A stretch of DNA of 64,000 bases from Panicum virgatum (GCF_016808335.1 NC_053139.1:20026782-20090781); one strand, 5' to 3'; numbered from the stretch's first letter, positions 46,616 to 56,974 are shown. Made by a program: numbers and translations. Notes: a model not told the origin generated them from the sequence alone.

Positions 46616-47623
46616 TGTCACATCCCGGAAAATTTACCAACTAAATCACACGCTAAATAATTTTTTTTCAAGATTTCTTTTCATCGTTGAGCTCAAAACC
46701 CTCCTAAACCCCGAACCCTTTTTCCCGGAGATCTTTCCCTGTGTCCGATTTCCAACCCCCGGTCCTTTCCCTGTTCGCCCTCGACCCGCGCGACGCACCC
46801 GACCGCGCACGTGCCCGACGCCGCGCGTGGCTGACCGGGCGCCGCGATCGCGGCGCGAATCCCTCCACCTCCCTCTCCTTTTTCTCTCTCCCCTCCTTTT
46901 CTTTTCTTTTTCCCATTTCCCATTTTCTTTTCTTTTCCTCTCTCCTTCCCTCTCTCTCTCCTTCCTTTCTCCTCTGTCGCGCGCTGCAGAACCGCCCAGC
47001 CCCGCCTTCCCCGCTCGCCGAGCGCGCCCAGCTCCCGCCCCACCCTCACCGCCAAAGCGGCTTGCCACCACCCTCTCGCACACGCACACGCGCAAGAACA
47101 GGCTCGCCACGCCGGTCCACGATGCCGCCCACACCGCTCGCCGATCCGCCATCACCTTCCTGTGCCGCGGTCACCGCCGCGCCGCTCGCTGCTAACCAGC
47201 CCCCCCCCCCCCCCCACGCGCGCTCGCCGCACCGCTCACCGCTGGCCGCCCTGTTCCCCAACTCAGCGCTGCACGGCTCGCCGCTGCCCGTGCGCACACG
47301 CCGCACACCCTCCTCACCTATTCGGCCATGTGCGCGCCTGCCCGCGCCGCGACGCGCACCGCCTCGGCCCCTGCACGCGCTCGCCGGACCGTCCGCTGCT
47401 GACGCCCCGCTCTTGCCGCCCGTGCCTGCACCGCACAGCACCCGGCCCCTCCCCCACGTAACCGCACACTGCCAAGCCGTTGCTTCACCCCGGCCTCGCC
47501 ATCCGCGCCGCCGTGTCCCGACACGAGCAAGCGGCCGGAGCGCCATTACTTCGCCCCGCACCGCTCTCCGGCCGCCCCACCGGCCACCACCCACCCCGCA
47601 CCGCTCCACCAACCTAGTGTGCC

Positions 47624-47632
47624 GATAAAAGG
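47624..47632 (+). promoter_or_regulatory. Element E 5' LTR TATA box, mutated
   Basis: GATAAAAGG, where the 3' LTR has TATAAAAGG (57996-58004). The T-to-G change may weaken transcription from the 5' LTR, the copy that drives the full genome. Confidence 0.65.
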
Positions 47633-48525
47633 CCCCCCAGCGCCGCCCCTCCGCTCCACGACCGCCTTCCCGATCTCCCAGCACCACCACCCACCATCGC
47701 CGCCGCCCCGAGCACCGGCCACCGCGGAGCTCCCCTTCCCACTGCCTCTCGGCCCGAATAAAGGTAGGATTTGGCACCCCTGAGGCCCACTGGTGCTCCT
47801 CCCCCTCTCCTTGACCGCCGCCGCCCCTATGGGACACCGGTCCGGGGCCACCGTCGCCCGCTGCCGCCGGCCGTCGAGGCCAGGCCATCCTGGGCCGCCT
47901 CCGCCCGAGCTGCGGCCGGGAATCGACCTCGCGGGCCTCTCGCTCCCTTCTCCCCCACTCCGGAGCAACCCCCGAGCCCCTGGCCGCCGAGATTGGCGCC
48001 GCCGACGCCCCCCCATTCCCTTCCTCTATTCTGGTCGGGAGGGAGGAGGAAGAAGGGAGGGCTTTTTGCCCAAAAGACCCTCCCCTTCCCTTTATTTCTT
48101 AAAGAGACCTCCCACCTTTGGTCCTTTTTCTAAAAGAGACCTTGCCTAAGTTTCTTTTCCCAAGTAAACCCTTTTTCCATATAAACATAATTCTAATTTA
48201 GTCCTTAACCTTTTAGAATAATCCAGATATTTCCAAAAATTACAAACAGGCCCCTGCCTTCTCAAGATTAATTACAACTAGGCCCCTGACCCCATATCTA
48301 GCCCCTGAACCTTTATAAAACTTATCATTTCATGCGCCAAAACAATTCCGATCAACCCGAAATTTTACCACGCCCTTCGTGACTTAATGTTGTCCATGCC
48401 ATTAGGAAACCGCCCCAAAATATTACTCTGAACTCTATATCTTGATTATTTCCGATTCGAGCTCAACGATAAAACTCCTATTTCTTTTTCTTGATTGTGT
48501 GTTTGTTTGTACGTGTCGTAGACCA

Positions 48526-48673
48526 CGGTGTGAACGAAGGAGAGCCCATTGGCGAGCAGTACTACGAGACCGTGAACGAGGACCAGCTCCGCGACCCCGA
48601 GCCCGAAGGACAGTGCTTCAACCAGGATCTCCACGAAGGCTTCGAAGACGACAAGTTCAATCCCATCCTTTGA
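48526..48673 (+). other. Exon-like acidic reading frame inside the E LTR (5' copy)
   Basis: After a pyrimidine-rich run and gtgtcgtag, a frame encodes about 49 acidic residues (DHGVNEGEPIGEQYYE... ending FEDDKFNPIL) and stops at TGA 48671. Its base composition differs from the AT-rich sequence around it. The 3' LTR copy at about 58903-59050 keeps the frame apart from one TAG. It could be an exon joined to other LTR segments in a spliced RNA, or an old captured gene piece. Confidence 0.45.
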
Positions 48674-49719
48674 TGCATGTTTTGTCCTAGTTTTTATAAA
48701 CACAACCTACTGGCCTATTTTACAAAATTGCATATGTTTTGCTAGCATGAAAACAAGGTTGGATAGCCACCCCTTGATTTGTGATAACCATTCCTTGACC
48801 ACCTAGATTAATGTCTGATTTTGCTTGGACGTTAATCGATACTAGAACACTTAGGATCTGCTACTTATACAACTTGTTTTATAAAGAAAAGGTGTGTGTG
48901 TGGGAAGGGATAAAAGTGGATTTTTGAAAGATGAGTCTAGACGGGATGGATGGCATTTCAGTGTGATTTGCCGTTTGGTGTGCTCGTGCCGGTGTGGCAG
49001 GGCAAGGAAGGGAGATATCCATCTTGTCACCCCTAAGGACCGAGTTGGTGTTACATCTCACCTAACTACACTATCGTGCAAACCACTCAACCGTTGTATG
49101 GGCAACGGCTTAGCATAAATCCCACTAGTTAGTCTGATAGCCATCAGGAGAGCTGAGAGCAACGGGTGACTAAGGAAAAGCGATAAGCCCCGTGTGACTT
49201 ATGCCCCGGTTAAACCTAGGTGAAAGGTCGATGACCCCTTGGTGCATTCCGTGATGGCTAGTCAGGTCTAGCTAAGGTGGGTAATGGCTTTGCTGGGATC
49301 AGCACCGACACTAAGGTGATCATGTTGTGGTACCCAACTTGTGGGTAAAGTTGCACACCTCTGCAGAGTTAAAAACCAATTCGAATAGTCCGTGCCCACG
49401 GCACTGGGCGAGTTACGGTGTGGTCTCACAACTAGTGTTTACTATGGGATGGGTTGGCGTGAGTTGTTTTGGGAAATGTGTTCCGGCAGTTGTGCCGTGT
49501 GCTACGGCGGATGAGGAGTCTGGTAGCAACTTAAAACTTGGATCCTGTATGGATCAACCCCTCGTGTTACTCGGTATAAGAAAACTGGTTTTGAAAATGC
49601 TTTCTTTCAAATGAACCCCTGCATAAAATATTGCTTTCCGCAAAACCCTAGCCTTATCCTTGAATTACCCTGTGCATTATATTCTGTTATACCCCCTCCG
49701 TGGGTGTTGTTGGACTTGC

Positions 49720-49737
49720 TGAGTACGTTTGTACTCA
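49720..49737 (+). other. Conserved LTR hairpin, E 5' copy
   Basis: TGAGTAC-gttt-GTACTCA, 7-bp perfect stem. Followed 20 bp later by a pyrimidine-rich tract ending in tag and the short acidic frame EEDPDFVPDDIE. The 3' LTR copy is at 60097-60114; the related solo LTR has the same stem with a compensating pair change. Confidence 0.75.
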
Positions 49738-50062
49738 CCACATTCTTTATTTTTATAGAAGAAGATCCAGACTTTGTACCCGACGACATTGAGTAGGGGT
49801 ACCGTCCTGCACCCAGCCTTGCCTGTGGATTAGGGTCACCCGCAGGAGATTCCGCATGGCGCAAGACTCTGATGACTTTCTTTTTGTATTTAATATCGTT
49901 GCATGTGTATGGATTGTAATCCTCGCGATAGTGGCGCTTCTCTGCTCACTACCGCGTAGAGTTGTACGGTAATGAATCATCTGATGTAATAAATGTGTCA
50001 TCAGCCTCCTGGGACTGATGTTTGTAACACATTTAAGTCTTCTCTTATGAGGGGACGCTTCA

Positions 50063-50075
50063 GGTGGTATCATAG
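50063..50075 (+). other. Element E primer binding site (initiator tRNA-Met-like)
   Basis: TGGTATCATAGCC two bases after the LTR. The usual plant chromovirus site starts TGGTATCAGAGCC, so there is one mismatch in 13 bases and weaker pairing beyond. Confidence 0.7.
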
Positions 50076-50205
50076 CCGTAGGTTGGCCGTAGGACGTGAC
50101 CCTAGGAGCGAAAACCCTTTTTCTGGCCTTTTTTTCACTAGGACTTTTCTTTCCTTAATCCTGCTTTCACACAAACACTCACCACTGGTTCTTGCTCTGT
50201 TCCAG

Positions 50206-51075
50206 ATGGCTGACAATGGATGGATTGGCGGAATCTGCCATGCAGAGCCCGGCCTTCCCAAGTTACTGATACTCAGCCTGGAACGCATTGGAGTTGTGGA
50301 CCCACCAGAATTTATCTACCGGGAGTACGACTCCAAGGGCACTCTTAGATGCGACCTGATGATCTTCGTGGGAAAGAGCACCCGCTACCCAGATGTGGAC
50401 CCTTGGTTCATCTCCACCACTGGTTTCCGCTTCCCGGACACCTATCGAAAAGCCGCCCGTAAAGCCCTGCGACGCCTACGCATGATCTACAGGCATCACC
50501 TTCAGCGAATTCCTATGGGATTTTTCCCGCCGACTGAAGGAAGAGGGCGCACATGGATTGCCCGGATGAGAGGACTTGGAAGAGAAGAAGAAGACCTAGA
50601 AGACACGGTCTCTCACCTATCCATCTATCTCACCGGCCTGGATGAGCTCTACCGCGAACAAGCGGCACAACTAAAGCAACAAGTCCACAGAGCAGAGAAG
50701 GCAACCCAAGAGCTGGACGAACAACGGACAAGAGCCATACACGCTGAATATTCCCTAGCCGCTCTCCAAGTCCAAACGCAAGAAAGTGAAGCAGAACTGG
50801 AAGAACAACGGACAAGGACCGCACGCGCCGAGAATTCCATAGCCGCTCTCCAAGCCCGAATGCGAGAATACGAGGCTCACAGAGGAATAGGTGGGTGGAT
50901 AGAGGAAGAAGAAGAAGAACCCATGGAAACCCATTGGGATGTAGGTACTCAGACCGAAGAAGAAAAACCCAAAGGAACCCACTGGGATAAAAGTACTCAG
51001 ACCGAAGATGACGTGATGGATCAGTATCTTCCACTGAAGAAGCGATCTCTTAGGATCGAGGAAGAGTCCCCATGA
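50206..51075 (+). CDS. Accessory ORF 1 of element E, unknown function, with two TQT motifs
   Basis: ATG at 50206 directly follows a pyrimidine tract and cag, so it may be the start of a spliced exon; 289 residues. N-terminal domain (about 1-115): MADNGWIGG start, YREYDSKGTLRCD, RYPDVDPWF, FRFPDTYRKAARKALRRLR and MGFFPP. Residues about 140-230: coiled coil with a repeated unit (LDEQRTRAIHAE / LEEQRTRTARAE). C-terminus: a 16-residue duplication, THWDVGTQTEEE and THWDKSTQTEDD. No gag, protease or envelope features, no signal peptide. It is paralogous to ORF 2 just downstream. Similar proteins are, from memory, annotated as uncharacterised in panicoid genomes. The frame has no stop even though gag has three, which is striking but proves no function. 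Confidence 0.75.
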   Translation: MADNGWIGGICHAEPGLPKLLILSLERIGVVDPPEFIYREYDSKGTLRCDLMIFVGKSTRYPDVDPWFISTTGFRFPDTYRKAARKALRRLRMIYRHHLQRIPMGFFPPTEGRGRTWIARMRGLGREEEDLEDTVSHLSIYLTGLDELYREQAAQLKQQVHRAEKATQELDEQRTRAIHAEYSLAALQVQTQESEAELEEQRTRTARAENSIAALQARMREYEAHRGIGGWIEEEEEEPMETHWDVGTQTEEEKPKGTHWDKSTQTEDDVMDQYLPLKKRSLRIEEESP

Positions 51076-51224
51076 TAGGAGTAGCACCCCAAGCTAGAAC
51101 CTTTACCGTAATAATCATGTAACCATGAAGCTTGTACCCCACCATGTTGCAATAATAAATATCATCTACTCCCTTTGTGTACCCCAAATAATTGTGCAAG
51201 TTTTCACCCTATCTTTGTTTTCAT

Positions 51225-52025
51225 ATGGCTGAGGAAGGATGGACCCAGGGCGACTGCCAAGCTGCACCTGGCTTCCCCAGCCTGTTGATCAATGCCCTGG
51301 AGAGCCTTGGCGTTACGGAATGCCCAAGGTACTACAGCAGAGAGTACGAGCACCATGGTACCCTCCGCTGCAGGGTGATCCTGGTCATCGCCAGGAGTGA
51401 TCGCTACCCCGACATCCAGCCATGGCGAGTGACCGCTACGGCGTTTAGGCACCAAGACACCTATCCCTTGGCCATCAGAAAGACACTCCGCTACCTGTGC
51501 CGGATTTTCGAAGAACACCTAACCACCACGCCAATGAGGTTCTTTCCGCCGGCCATCAGAACCCCAGTTCGGGAACCACGCATGAGAAGTCTGGAACGGC
51601 GCTGCCATGAAGAGGACCCTCTGTACCAAGTGGCTACCTACCTAGCCACCTTGGATCAGCTCTTTGACGAGCAAACCAACATTCTGAGGGAACAGACCCA
51701 TCGAGCCGAGCAAGCAGAGCTCGCGGTGAGACTGCAACAAGTACGAGCAGCCCAAGCCGAGGCAAGAGCCGCAACCACGGTCAGCAGTGAAGCAGTTGCT
51801 CAGGAGAGCCTCAGGCAAGCCCGAGACCGGCGTATGCAAGAATGGACCAGAAGTGAAACCCCAGTCCCGGCAATTGGAGAAGACCAAATTCTACTCGGGG
51901 CACCCGTCATAGGATGGGGACCACTCGTGATAACCCCGCAAGCCCCACCCGAGAACCCCGAAGGGTGTACTGCCGTCGGTGAAGGAGAAGCTGCTACGCA
52001 ACCCCAGGAGAACGGGAACTTATAG
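51225..52025 (+). CDS. Accessory ORF 2 of element E, paralogue of ORF 1
   Basis: ATG at 51225, 266 residues, 149 bp after ORF 1. The N-terminal domain aligns with ORF 1: MAEEGWTQG, PRYYSREYEHHGTLRC, SDRYPDIQPW, FRHQDTYPLAIRKTLRYL and MRFFPP. A shorter coiled coil follows (LFDEQTNILREQTHRAEQAEL), then a Pro/Gly/Glu tail without TQT motifs. The tandem arrangement points to duplication within the element and later divergence. The frame is open to the TAG at 52023. Function unknown; position before gag argues for an early or separately translated product. Confidence 0.75.
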   Translation: MAEEGWTQGDCQAAPGFPSLLINALESLGVTECPRYYSREYEHHGTLRCRVILVIARSDRYPDIQPWRVTATAFRHQDTYPLAIRKTLRYLCRIFEEHLTTTPMRFFPPAIRTPVREPRMRSLERRCHEEDPLYQVATYLATLDQLFDEQTNILREQTHRAEQAELAVRLQQVRAAQAEARAATTVSSEAVAQESLRQARDRRMQEWTRSETPVPAIGEDQILLGAPVIGWGPLVITPQAPPENPEGCTAVGEGEAATQPQENGNL

Positions 52026-52366
52026 GACGACGAGCAAGGACTGCTCGCAAACTCCGCCCCAAGAGGAGGCTCGCCCCGCGAGTAAAATACCCGACGTCAC
52101 CCTAGTATTGTACCTCCCAGCCCTACTGGCTTATGTTGTACCCTTAGTGTGAGCCTGTACTCGGACTTGTAGTACGTGTTTAGTCTTGCCCCATGTTGTA
52201 CCCCCCTTCAGTAATAAAGTTGTTTGTGCTTGTTGTTTGCTATGTTTGTGTGCTTGTTGGTTGTGTGTTTATCGGCAGAAGATAGATTCTGCCTTTTCAA
52301 AAGTACAAATTAACAACTTAAACATCACTTAATCCCAATCTCACAAAAACCCTACTCAATGTACAG
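52026..52366 (+). other. Spacer between accessory ORF 2 and gag
   Basis: No ORF. T/G-rich sequence with taataaagttg (52210) resembles a polyadenylation signal, and the region ends in actcaatgtacag|ATG, an acceptor-like site before the gag start. Comparable spacers with aataat and taataaat lie after ORF 1 (about 51150-51165). Confidence 0.45.
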
Positions 52367-53677
52367 ATGGCTTCCCAAAGCATTACGAGGGCCTCCCGCA
52401 TTCGGAACCCTGCAGTCGCTGACATGGGAGTGCAGCCGAATGGGCAGAACCCTCCCCAGGATGAACAGGAAGTGAGTCAGAACCAAGGAGAGAATCAAGG
52501 AGAAGTACCACTACCACCCCCTCCACCCCTTGGAGACCTGGCACAGATAATCCACAATCAGACCCTCATTCTAGAAACACTGACCAATGCCCTTGTCAAC
52601 AGGCAGCCACGAGGACAAACCATGAATGACAAGCTGACAGCTTTTCTGAGGACCAAGCCGCCCACCTTTGCTGGATCCAGCAACCCCCTGGATGCAGACG
52701 ACTGGCTTCGTGTGATTCAGAGAAAGCTCGAGCCATTCGAGTGCCAGGATCGGGACAAGGTTCTTCTAGCAGCCCACCAACTCACCGGGTCTGCCTTAGC
52801 CTGGTGGGAGAATTACTACACTGCTGCCAAAGATGCCTCCACCATCACTTGGGGGAAATTTGTGAAGGAATTCCGCCGATATCATATCCCCTCGGCCACC
52901 ATGAAGCGCAAGGCAGATGAGTTCCGTGCTCTGCAGCAGGGAAGCATGTCGGTGGAGGAGTACACCCATCAGTTCATGGAGTTGGCCCGATATGCCCCAG
53001 AAGAAGTGAATGACGATGAGAAGAAGCAGGATATGTTCAAGAAAGGATTAAACCCAGAACTCCGGACCCTGCTTACTCCACAGATCTACCCAGATTTCAA
53101 CACCCTAATGAACAAGGCTATCCTTACAGAGAGGGCCAAAATTGATGAAAGGAAAGATAACAAGCGCAAGTTCCTAGAGAGCAAGTCTCGCCAGCAGGAA
53201 CGTTTCCAGAAGCCCAGAAGCTTCAGCTACAATGCACCAAGGTCCCAAGCCCCAATGTAGTACAGAACTCAGTCTCAAGTGACAGGACCATGGGCCCCTA
53301 ACACCCAGCCCAGAAGCCAGAACACCATGAGGGCCCCGTAGAGTAATGCAAGCCAGGTCACCACCAACAACAGCAATGTGAGGGCCTGCTTCAACTGCCG
53401 TGAGACAGGACATTTCATCGCCGACTGCCCCTATGCCAAGAACAAGCCAGCTACGTCAGCCTTCTCCAATACAGTGAATGGGCCAAGGCCAGTCCTGTCA
53501 GGTGCCAACCGAGTGCCCATCCGCAACAACAGCAACGCCAACAACAACAGTCAGCAGATGAGGTAGCCCCAGCAGTCGTTTGGACGAGCCCGCGTCAACC
53601 ATATCAACGCACAGGAGGCTCAAGGAGCTCAGGGCATAGTACTCGGTGAGTACCTAGTCAGCTCAGCCCTTGCAACA
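52367..53677 (+). pseudogene. gag: Element E gag
   Basis: ATG at 52367. Capsid region with KPPTFAGSSNPLDADDWL, LTGSALAWWENY, FRRYHIPSATMKRKADEF and SMSVEEYTHQFMELARYAP, standard for chromovirus gag, then a CX2CX4HX4C zinc knuckle (CFNCRETGHFIADC, about 53393-53434). In-frame TAG codons at 53258, 53339 and 53564 break it; the phase stays constant through protease and reverse transcriptase. Gag forms the particle and binds RNA through the knuckle. Confidence 0.92.
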
Positions 53678-55445
53678 GTGTTATTTGATTCTGGAGCATC
53701 ACACTCATTCATATCCTCGAGTTTTGTGGAAAAGCACAAAATACCTACAGTACTACTAAAAACACCCCTAATAACCCGGACGCCTGGAGGTGACATCAAG
53801 TGTCAACTAGGTTGTCTACGGGTAAGGATCAATTTAAGTGGGGTAGAATTTTTAGCAGACTTAGTAGTACTAATGTCCAAAGGAATAGACGTGATCCTTG
53901 GAATGGACTAGTTAAGCCGACACAATGGCCTCATAGGATGTACTGACAAGGTGGTACACCTCACGAACCCGGAAGGAGTCCGAGTGACCTGTCATACCCA
54001 GGAAAGTGGATCAAGCCCGATGGTCTTTAGCATGGAAGCCAAGTCCTTGGAAGAAGTCCCAGTAGTGAATGAATACCCAGATGTCTTTCCTGAAGAACTT
54101 CCCGGTATGCCACCAGATAGGGATGTAGAGTTTGTTATTGACCTTGTTCCGGGAACCGCCCCGATAGCTAAGAGACCCTATAGGATGGCAGCCTCCGAGT
54201 TGGCAGAATTAAAGAAACAACTAGAGGAACTACAACGAATTGGCTTCATCAGGCCAAGTTCGTCACCTTGGGGAGCCCCGGTTCTATTTGTCAAGAAGAA
54301 GAACGGAAGTATGAGGTTGTGTGTAGATTACCGGGCACTAAACGAAGTCACTATCAAGAACAAGTACCCCCTTCCCAGGATCGATGACCTTTTTGATCAG
54401 TTAAAAGGGGCCAAGTACTTCTCCAAAATCGATCTGAGGTCCGGATATTTTCAGCTCAAGATTAGGGAGAGCGATATCCCGAAAACAACATTTGTCACCC
54501 GATACGGGCAGTTTGAGTTCACAGTAATGTCTTTTGGACTGACAAATGCACCTGCTTATTTCATGAACCTCATGAATAAGGTGTTTATGGACGAGTTAGA
54601 TAAGTTTGTCGTAGTCTTCATCGACGACATACTTATTTACTCGAAGAGTATTCAGGAGCACGAGCAGCACTTGAGGGTAGTTTTGGAAAAGCTGAGAGTG
54701 CATAGGCTATATGCCAAATTCAGCAAGTGTGAGTTCTGGCTGGAGAAAGTAGCCTTCCTTGGTCATATTCTGACCGCGGAAGGAGTAGCAGTGGACCCTG
54801 AGAAGGTCGAGGCAGTCTCCAACTGGCAGCAACCGACCAACGTCAGTGAGATCAGAAGTTTTCTCGGGTTAGCTGGGTATTATCGGAGATTCATTGAAGG
54901 ATTTTCCAAGATAGCTCGGCCCATGACAGAGCTACTCAAGAAGGAGAAGAAATTCACTTGGACGGAGTCGTGTGAAAGGAGTTTCCAGGAATTGAAGCAA
55001 AGACTGACGACCGCTCCAATACTAACCCTACCGGATATTCATCGGGATTTTGTCATCTACTATGATGCATCCCGACAAGGATTGGGTTGTGTGCTGATGC
55101 AAGACGGGAAAGTCGTTGCATATGCTTCCCGCCAGCTCAGGTCTCATGAGCAGAACTATCCGACCCATGATTTGGAACTTGCAGCCGTAGTGCACGCTCT
55201 TAAAATTTGGAGGCATTATTTGATTGGAAATAAGTGTGAAATCTATACCGACCATAAGAGCCTGAAGTACATCTTCACCCAGCCGGATCTGAACCTAAGG
55301 CAGAGAAGGTGGCTGGAATTGGTTAAGGATTATAACTTGGAAATCCATTACCACCCGGGGAAAGCAAATGTAGTAACCGATGCCCTAAGTCGGAAATCCT
55401 ATGGACCCAAGGATGATCATCTACGAGAGGAAATGGCACGATTAA
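53678..55445 (+). pseudogene. pol: Element E protease, reverse transcriptase and RNase H
   Basis: Protease at 53678 with intact LFDSGASHSFIS; TAG at 53909 where GMDW is expected. Reverse transcriptase with [31 protein letters not shown] and catalytic FIDD ([12 protein letters not shown]), then connection and RNase H ([29 protein letters not shown]). All in the gag phase. A frameshift lies at about 55440-55470, before integrase. Confidence 0.93.
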
Positions 55446-56971
55446 ATGTGCACATTGCCCCCTCGAGGTTCCAGCCAAGTGCTGAACGTCCAATCCACGC
55501 TAGAAGAAAGAATCCGAAAGGCACAAAGTTCGGACAAGGGGCTGATAGAAATCCGGAGGCAGACTGGAGAAAATAAAGCACCAGATTTTAGGGTGGATGA
55601 TAGGGGAACCTTATGGTATAAAGATAGAATTTGTGTACCCCAGAAAGGAGATTTCAGGCAAATAATCATGGATGAAGCTCACAACTCGGCATATTCCATT
55701 CACCCAGGATCCACCAAAATGTATATGGACTTAAAACAAAAATACTGGTGGAATGGGATGAAGGCGGATATTGCGCGGTTTGTCGCCCGTTGTGATACTT
55801 GTCAAAGGATCAAGGCCGAACATCAAAAGCCGGCAAGGCTGTTGCAACCCCTACCTATCCCGGTTTGGAAGTGGGACGAGATAGGAATGGATTTTTTGGT
55901 GGGTTTGCCTAGGACCCAGAAAGGACATGACTCCATATGGGTAATAGTGGACCGACTCACTAAAGCGGCTCACTTCATACCCGTACGAACCAACTACGGT
56001 GGAGAAAAGCTAGCCAAGCTCTATGTGGAGAACATTGTGAAGTTACATGGTGTGCCCAGCCGCATTGTTTCAAACAGAGGAACCCAGTTTACCTCTAGGT
56101 TTTGGGAAAGTCTGCATAAAGCCATCGGCACCAAGTTGGATTTCAGCTCCGCTTATCACCCGCAGACACACGGCCAGACAGAAAGAGTGAATCAGATCAT
56201 GGAAGATATGTTGAGAGCATGTGTCCTTACCTATGGCAAAGATTGGGAGCAGAGTTTACCTTATGCAGAATTTTCATACAACAACGGCTACCAAGCAAGC
56301 TTGGGCATGTCACCGTTCGAAGCTCTTTACGGGAGAAAGTGCAGAACTCCCCTAATGTGGTCAGAAGTTGGAGAACAGGCCCTAGTCGGACCCGCACTCA
56401 TAAAGGAAGCCGAAGAAAGAGTAGCAGAAATCCGCGAGAAGTTGAAGGCCGCCCAATCTCGGCAGAAGAGCTACGCGGACAAGAAAAGACGAGAAATAAG
56501 TTTCAACCCAGGAGACTTCGTCTATCTCAAGGTTTCACCCATCCGGGGAACTCGGAGATTTCAAGTGCAAGGAAAGTTGGCCCCTTGGTACATTGGACCG
56601 CACCGAGTTCTGAAGAAAGTCGGAGTAGTAGCGTACCGTCTAGAGCTACCAGAAGAAATGTCGGACATACACCCAGTGTTTCATATCTCGCAGTTGAGAA
56701 GGTGTTTGAAGGTACCCGAGGCAGAACACGTGCCAATAGAAACAATAGATCTGTAGCCAGACTTGCGATATCAGGAGATACCGGTCAAGATTCTGGATAC
56801 TGTAACCAGGAGAACGAGAAATTCCGAAGTACGGATTTGCAGAGTCCAGTGGAGCAGACACGGAGTAGAAGAAGCTACGTTGGAACGCGAAGACGCTCTG
56901 AAGAAGGAGTTCCCCCATCTCTTTAGGAACCAGCCAAATCTCGAGGACGAGATTCATTTTAAGTGGGGTAG
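55446..56971 (+). pseudogene. pol: Element E integrase with chromodomain
   Basis: HHCC zinc finger (H...H...CDTCQRIK), catalytic core with IGMDFLVGLP, then VSNRGTQF where the family has VSDRGTQF, and HGQTER with the final Glu. The change of the second catalytic Asp to Asn (G-to-A) would abolish strand transfer. C-terminal GPHRVLKKVG and HPVFHISQLRRCL, then TAG at 56754, then a chromodomain (PVKILDTVTRRTRN...VQWSRHGVEEATLE). The frame reaches the polypurine tract without another stop. Chromodomains guide chromovirus insertion toward certain chromatin. Confidence 0.92.
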
Positions 56972-56974
56972 GTT
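56961..56974 (+). other. Element E polypurine tract
   Basis: aagtggggtaggtt directly before the 3' LTR; it primes plus-strand DNA synthesis. Confidence 0.75.

Larger units (their letters stand above)
46616..50060 (+). repeat. Element E 5' LTR (3445 bp)
   Basis: TGTCACATCCCGG ... GACGCTTCA. Contains a CT-rich microsatellite-like stretch (46870-46970), a GC-rich block with a short C-run, a TATA-like box at 47624 (GATAAAAGG), two exon-like segments (48526-48673 and 49760-49796) and the hairpin at 49720-49737. Confidence 0.95.

Noticed and set aside
46611..48149. Long overlapping GC-rich ORFs on both strands of the E 5' LTR (and again at 57052-58557)
   Set aside because: They result from high GC and low stop density; Arg/Pro/Ala-rich in every frame with no motifs.
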